From Pseudomonas sp. ACN8 (GTDB taxonomy: Bacteria > Pseudomonadota > Gammaproteobacteria > Pseudomonadales > Pseudomonadaceae), in contig NZ_MRCS01000050.1 of NCBI RefSeq assembly GCF_002303925.1, forward strand, positions 1 through 46,038: DNA of 46,038 bases. Direction: 5' to 3'. The position numbers were made by a program, and so were the translations under genes. Below, one piece after another: positions 41,974-46,038 of this stretch. The notes under the pieces were generated by a model. That model was not told where the DNA came from, ran no database searches, and worked only from the letters and a program-made list of their open reading frames with translations. Positions within the stretch are counted from its first letter, which is position 1. Every line of letters starts with the position of its first letter.

Positions 41974-42399
41974 ATGAAAACCTTTATGTCACGTGCTGCT
42001 TTGGCTGGCGTGTTGATGGGTGTTTCGGTGCTGGCCAGTGCTGCAACCCCGGCTCCGAAAGGCGCCGAAGTGTCCATCGTGTCTCCCGAGGACGGTGCGA
42101 CGATTCCGCAGACAGTCGTCGTCAAGTTCGCGGTCGAGAACATTGCCCTGGCACCGGCGGGCGATACCACCAAGAACACCGGTCATCACCACGTGCTGAT
42201 CGACGTCGATGAGCTGCCGGCCGCCGGTGCGCCGATCCCCAAGGATGCCAACCACCTGCATTTCGGCGGTGCGCAGACCCAGGCTGAAATAACGCTCACC
42301 CCGGGCAAACACACCTTGCAGCTTGAACTGGGCGATAGCAACCACATGCCGTTCGATCCACCGATCGTTTCCGAGAAGATCACCGTCAACGTCAAGTAA
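41974..42399 (+). CDS. Periplasmic DUF4399 protein
   Basis: A 141-residue secreted protein with a signal peptide (about residues 1-23, ending ASA). The core has SPEDGATIPQTVVVKFAVEN and the histidine-rich NTGHHHVLIDVDELP, then HLHFGGAQTQ and DSNHMPFDPP, as in DUF4399. The histidines suggest metal binding (inference). Function unknown. It converges on serA with a shared terminator. Confidence 0.8.
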   Translation: MKTFMSRAALAGVLMGVSVLASAATPAPKGAEVSIVSPEDGATIPQTVVVKFAVENIALAPAGDTTKNTGHHHVLIDVDELPAAGAPIPKDANHLHFGGAQTQAEITLTPGKHTLQLELGDSNHMPFDPPIVSEKITVNVK

Positions 42400-42415
42400 C
42401 GTTGTTGCGTGAATG

Positions 42416-42446
42416 AAAAAGGGAGCCCGAAGGCTCCCTTTTTTGT
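42416..42446. terminator. Bidirectional terminator between DUF4399 gene and serA
   Basis: AAAAAGGGAGCC and GGCTCCCTTTTTT form a hairpin with a CGAA loop and an A run on one side and a T run on the other. It can end transcription from both convergent genes. Confidence 0.92.
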
Positions 42447-42460
42447 CGCTCAGGTCGTGA

Positions 42461-43690
42461 TCAGAACAACACACGGCTACGGATGGTGCCGTTGACGTGT
42501 TGCAGCTTCTCTTGCGCCAGGTCCGAGTACTCGGCGTCGACGTCGATTACCACGTAGCCGACTTTCTCGTTGGTCTGCAGGAACTGACCGGAGATGTTGA
42601 TGCCGTTTTCGGCAAAGACCTTGTTGATCTCGCTGAGCACGCCCGGAATGTTTTCGTGGATGTGCAGCAGTCGGTGCTTGCCAGGGTGAGCCGGCAGGGC
42701 CACTTCCGGGAAGTTCACGGACGATACCGAAGTACCGTTGTCGCTGTACTTGACCAGCTTTTCCGCCACCTCCAGACCGATGTTGGCCTGGGCTTCAGCG
42801 GTGGAGCCACCGATGTGCGGGGTCAGGATCACGTTGTCCAGGCCACGCAGCGGGCTTTCGAACTCTTCGTCGTTGGAGCGTGGCTCCACCGGGAATACGT
42901 CGATGGCCGCGCCGATCAGGTGCTTGTCCTTGATCGCGTCCGCCAGGTGGTCCAGTTCGACCACGGTGCCACGGGCGGCGTTGATCAGGATGCCGCCTTT
43001 CTTGATGGCGCGGATTTCCTTCTCGCCCATCATCCACTGGGTGGCGGCGGTTTCCGGTACGTGCAGCGAAACGATGTCGGACATCGCCAGCAGTTCGTGC
43101 AGGTTGCCTACCTGAGTGGCGTTACCCAGTGGCAGCTTGGTGATGGTGTCGTAGAAGTACACCTGCATCCCCAGGCCTTCCGCCAGGACCGACAGTTGAG
43201 TACCGATCGAGCCGTAACCGACGATGCCCAGCTTCTTGCCGCGGATCTCGAAGGAGTTGGCCGCGCTCTTGATCCAGCCGCCACGGTGGCAGGAAGCATT
43301 CTTCTCAGGGATGCCGCGCAGCAGCAGGATCGCTTCGGCCAGCACCAGCTCCGCTACGGAACGGGTGTTGGAGTACGGTGCGTTGAACACCGCGATGCCG
43401 CGTTCGCGGGCAGCGTCCAGGTCGACCTGGTTGGTACCGATGCAGAAACACCCTACAGCCACGAGCTTCTTCGCGTGATCGAAGATCTCTTCGGTCAGTT
43501 GAGTGCGGGAGCGAATGCCGATGAAGTGAGCATCGGCGATCTTTTCCTTGAGCTGGGCTTCCGGCAGAGAACCAGTGAGGTACTCGATGCTGGTGTAGCC
43601 CGCCGCCTTGAGGACGTCGACAGCCGATTGGTGGACGCCTTCGAGAAGAAGGAACTTGATCTTGCTCTTATCGAGAGAAGTCTTGCTCAT
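42461..43690 (-). CDS. serA: D-3-phosphoglycerate dehydrogenase
   Basis: The 409-residue first enzyme of serine biosynthesis; it oxidises 3-phosphoglycerate with NAD+, and members of this type also reduce 2-oxoglutarate to D-2-hydroxyglutarate. The NAD site is LGIVGYGSIGTQL, the catalytic Arg is in INAARGTVVE, and the catalytic His is in LTPHIGGSTAEAQ. A C-terminal ACT domain (about 335-409, HENIPGVLSEINKVFAENGI) would bind serine. The ATG at 43690 gives the standard length; upstream codons are not supported. It is divergent from the D-2-hydroxyglutarate dehydrogenase gene. Confidence 0.95.
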   Translation of the reverse strand: MSKTSLDKSKIKFLLLEGVHQSAVDVLKAAGYTSIEYLTGSLPEAQLKEKIADAHFIGIRSRTQLTEEIFDHAKKLVAVGCFCIGTNQVDLDAARERGIAVFNAPYSNTRSVAELVLAEAILLLRGIPEKNASCHRGGWIKSAANSFEIRGKKLGIVGYGSIGTQLSVLAEGLGMQVYFYDTITKLPLGNATQVGNLHELLAMSDIVSLHVPETAATQWMMGEKEIRAIKKGGILINAARGTVVELDHLADAIKDKHLIGAAIDVFPVEPRSNDEEFESPLRGLDNVILTPHIGGSTAEAQANIGLEVAEKLVKYSDNGTSVSSVNFPEVALPAHPGKHRLLHIHENIPGVLSEINKVFAENGINISGQFLQTNEKVGYVVIDVDAEYSDLAQEKLQHVNGTIRSRVLF

Positions 43691-43896
43691 CTGCGTAAAC
43701 CTGTATCCCGGAGAAAAATGGCAGGAAAGGGAGCAGCCCGGAGCTGACCCGCACGGCAGGAAAGCCGTCACCGCAGAACAGCCCTTGGGCACTATCCTGC
43801 GGGGTCGTTATGCTAGCATATGCACCCCGCTAAACACTCATTCCTGCGACGTGAAGCGTTCTCAGGATGACCATGAATTGTTCGAGAGTTCTGTCG

Positions 43897-45291
43897 ATGA
43901 CCAATCCTGCCCTGATTGAAGAGCTGAAGACCCTGGTTGAGCCTGGCAAGGTGCTGACCGATGCCGACTCCCTGAATGCTTACGGAAAGGATTGGACCAA
44001 GCATTTCGCCCCGGCCCCGACTGCCATCGTGTTCCCCAAGACTACCGAGCAGGTCCAGGCCATTGTCCTGTGGGCCAACAAACACAAGGTGGCGCTGGTG
44101 CCGTCCGGCGGTCGTACCGGGTTGTCTGCCGCTGCGGTGGCAGCCAGTGGCGAAGTGGTCGTGTCCTTCGACTATATGAACCAGGTCCTCGACGTGAACC
44201 TCACCGACCGCACCGCTGTTTGTCAGCCGGGCGTGGTCACCAAGCAATTGCAGAACGTCGCTGAAGAAAAAGGCCTGTACTACCCGGTGGACTTCGCATC
44301 GTCCGGCTCGAGCCAGATTGGTGGCAATATCGGCACCAATGCCGGCGGGATCAAGGTGATTCGCTATGGCATGACCCGTAACTGGGTCGCTGGCATGAAA
44401 GTGGTCACCGGCAAGGGTGACGTGCTGGAACTGAACCGTGACCTGATCAAGAACGCTACCGGCTACGACATGCGCCAGCTGTTCATTGGCGCCGAAGGCA
44501 CCCTGGGGTTTGTGGTCGAAGCGACCATGCGCCTGGACCGCGCGCCGAAAAACCTCACCGCGATGGTTCTCGGCACCACCGATTTCGACTCGATCATGCC
44601 GGTGCTGCACGCTTTCCAGAGCAAGCTTGACCTGACCGCCTTCGAATTCTTCTCCGACAAAGCCCTGGCCAAAGTCATGGCTCGTGGCGATGTGCCAGCG
44701 CCATTCGAAACCGATTGCCCGTTCTACGCGCTGCTGGAATTCGAAGCGACCACCGAAGAAGTGGCCAACCACGCCCTGGAAACCTTCGAGCACTGCGTCG
44801 AGCAAGGCTGGGTGCTGGACGGCGTGATGAGCCAGAGCGAAACCCAACTGCAGAACCTGTGGAAGCTGCGCGAATACATCTCCGAAACCATTTCCCACTG
44901 GACGCCGTACAAGAACGACATCTCGGTCACCGTATCGAAAGTTCCGGCATTCCTGAAGGAAATCGACGCGATCGTCGGCGAACACTACCCGGACTTCGAA
45001 ATTGTCTGGTTCGGCCACATCGGCGACGGCAACCTGCACTTGAACATCCTCAAGCCGGATGACCTGAGCAAGGATGAGTTCTTCGCCAAGTGCGCCACCG
45101 TCAACAAGTGGGTGTTCGAAACCGTCGAGAAGTACAACGGTTCGATCTCTGCCGAGCACGGCGTGGGCATGACCAAGCGTGACTATCTGACCTACAGCCG
45201 CTCGCCGGTCGAGATCGAGTACATGAAAGCGGTCAAGGCGGTGTTCGACCCGAACGGCATCATGAACCCGGGCAAGATTTTCGCTGTTTGA
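43897..45291 (+). CDS. d2hgdh: FAD-linked D-2-hydroxyglutarate dehydrogenase
   Basis: A 464-residue FAD enzyme of the GlcD/D2HGDH group. FAD-binding motifs PSGGRTGLSAAAVA and SSGSSQIGGNIGTNAGG are in the first third; HIGDGNLHLNIL and SAEHGVGMTKRDYL carry the metal/substrate-binding histidines and glutamate near the C-terminus. In Pseudomonas this enzyme beside serA re-oxidises the D-2-hydroxyglutarate made by SerA and so helps pull serine synthesis. The start at 43897 matches the family length; an upstream ATG at 43867 is possible because neither has a strong ribosome site. Confidence 0.88.
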   Translation: MTNPALIEELKTLVEPGKVLTDADSLNAYGKDWTKHFAPAPTAIVFPKTTEQVQAIVLWANKHKVALVPSGGRTGLSAAAVAASGEVVVSFDYMNQVLDVNLTDRTAVCQPGVVTKQLQNVAEEKGLYYPVDFASSGSSQIGGNIGTNAGGIKVIRYGMTRNWVAGMKVVTGKGDVLELNRDLIKNATGYDMRQLFIGAEGTLGFVVEATMRLDRAPKNLTAMVLGTTDFDSIMPVLHAFQSKLDLTAFEFFSDKALAKVMARGDVPAPFETDCPFYALLEFEATTEEVANHALETFEHCVEQGWVLDGVMSQSETQLQNLWKLREYISETISHWTPYKNDISVTVSKVPAFLKEIDAIVGEHYPDFEIVWFGHIGDGNLHLNILKPDDLSKDEFFAKCATVNKWVFETVEKYNGSISAEHGVGMTKRDYLTYSRSPVEIEYMKAVKAVFDPNGIMNPGKIFAV

Positions 45292-45329
45292 TTTTCGAAC
45301 TTTAAGAGCCAAAGAAGCAGGAGTCGGTA

Positions 45330-45995
45330 ATGAGCTATCAGCACCAGTATGTCGACGGTACGCGCATTCACTTCCCGCTGGGGAAAGTGGTGTGCATCGG
45401 CCGTAACTACGCCGAACACGCCAAGGAACTGGATAACCCGGTGCCGACCGAGCCACTGCTGTTCATCAAGCCGGGCAGTTGCGTGGTGCCGCTGGAAGGC
45501 GGTTTCAGCATTCCGACCGACCGCGGTTCGGTGCATTACGAAGCGGAAATCGCGGTATTGATCGGCAAGCCATTGTCGACCAAGCCGAGCCGTGAAGAAG
45601 TGCTCGACGCCATCTCCGGTTTCGCTCCTGCCCTGGACCTGACCCTGCGCGACAAGCAGGCCGAACTGAAATCCAAGGGCTTGCCCTGGGAAATCGCCAA
45701 GTCCTTCGATGGTGCGGCAGTGCTGGCTCCGTTCGTGTCCGGCAGCACCTTTGCCGACCTGACCGACATCGGCATCCGCCTGACCATCAACGGTGAAGTG
45801 CGCCAGGACGGCAACAGCAGCGCAATGCTCAACCCGATCGTGCCAATGATCCAGCACATGGCCGGCTGCTTCTCGTTACAGGCCGGGGACGTGATCCTCA
45901 CCGGCACGCCGGTGGGCGTTGGTCCGCTGAATGTCGGTGACGAGATCGTTCTGGAATTGCCGGGCGCCAGCAGTTTCACCAGCAGCGTTCGCTAG
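45330..45995 (+). CDS. Fumarylacetoacetate hydrolase family protein (acylpyruvase-like)
   Basis: A 221-residue FAH-fold enzyme of the small FAHD1/YcgM group, which hydrolyses acylpyruvates or decarboxylates oxaloacetate. VVCIGRNYAEHAKEL begins the domain, HYEAEIAVLIG carries two acidic metal ligands, and ILTGTPVGVGPL is the closing motif. It follows the D-2-hydroxyglutarate dehydrogenase by 38 bases and is probably co-transcribed. Exact substrate unknown. Confidence 0.87.
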   Translation: MSYQHQYVDGTRIHFPLGKVVCIGRNYAEHAKELDNPVPTEPLLFIKPGSCVVPLEGGFSIPTDRGSVHYEAEIAVLIGKPLSTKPSREEVLDAISGFAPALDLTLRDKQAELKSKGLPWEIAKSFDGAAVLAPFVSGSTFADLTDIGIRLTINGEVRQDGNSSAMLNPIVPMIQHMAGCFSLQAGDVILTGTPVGVGPLNVGDEIVLELPGASSFTSSVR

Positions 45996-46013
45996 TTGTA
46001 ACACCGCTGTACC

Positions 46014-46038
46014 CTGTGGGAGCGAGCTTGCTCGCGAT
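46014..46038. repeat. REP core at the window end
   Basis: CTGTGGGAGCGAGCTTGCTC and on is one REP core cut by the window edge; a partner may lie beyond. Confidence 0.85.

Noticed and set aside
43813..45456. A 547-codon reverse frame opposite the D-2-hydroxyglutarate dehydrogenase
   Set aside because: Antisense shadow spanning two genes and the serA promoter; no family features.

Overview
The window reads as chromosomal DNA of a fluorescent Pseudomonas (P. fluorescens group). This rests on a GC-rich core, an lsfA-ssuEADCBF sulfur block, OprD-family porins, a spu polyamine locus followed by a hacB-type acylase, a divergent serA/D-2-hydroxyglutarate dehydrogenase pair, and many paired Pseudomonas REP elements (REPINs). 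No rRNA, tRNA or CRISPR array was seen.

Layout. 1-1.7 kb: REP-rich start and argA. 1.7-12.1 kb: sulfur acquisition, with an orphan taurine/sulfonate binding protein (reverse strand), two tandem paralogous OprD porins, the 1-Cys peroxiredoxin lsfA, and ssuE-A-D-C-B-F (import of alkanesulfonates and FMNH2-dependent desulfonation). 12.2-23.6 kb: a TetR regulator, then polyamine use: a reverse-strand gamma-glutamylpolyamine synthetase (spuI-like), a shortened spuA remnant, spuB, spuC and the ABC transporter genes spuD-E-F-G-H. 23.7-28.9 kb: an HD-domain hydrolase, a GATase1/AraC regulator, an Ntn-type acylase (hacB-like) and a membrane-anchored thioredoxin-like protein.

29.1-37.8 kb is an A+T-rich accessory island with foreign-looking codon use and no REP elements. 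It carries a winged-helix protein of unknown role, a complete IS5-family element with a TTAA target duplication, and a compact operon that is the most interesting part of the window. That operon has a 27-28 residue peptide gene too short for ordinary gene calling, a 9-bp hairpin, two SagB/ThcOx-type flavin dehydrogenase genes, a multi-TM MATE/MOP-like exporter, two further shortened proteins that keep recognisable pieces of the nitroreductase/SagB fold, an Fe(II)/2-oxoglutarate oxygenase and a GNAT acetyltransferase. No YcaO, LanB or radical-SAM gene is present. I read it as a candidate ribosomally made, post-translationally modified peptide (RiPP) pathway of unfamiliar type. Product and chemistry are unknown.

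38.1-46.0 kb returns to core genome: a monoglyceride-lipase-like hydrolase, a DUF2059-like secreted protein, a prolyl-hydroxylase-like oxygenase (PPHD-like), a DUF523 protein, a short solute-binding protein, a DUF4399 protein, serA, D-2-hydroxyglutarate dehydrogenase and a fumarylacetoacetate-hydrolase-family enzyme. Functional calls come from motifs and remembered family and gene-order knowledge; no database search was run.
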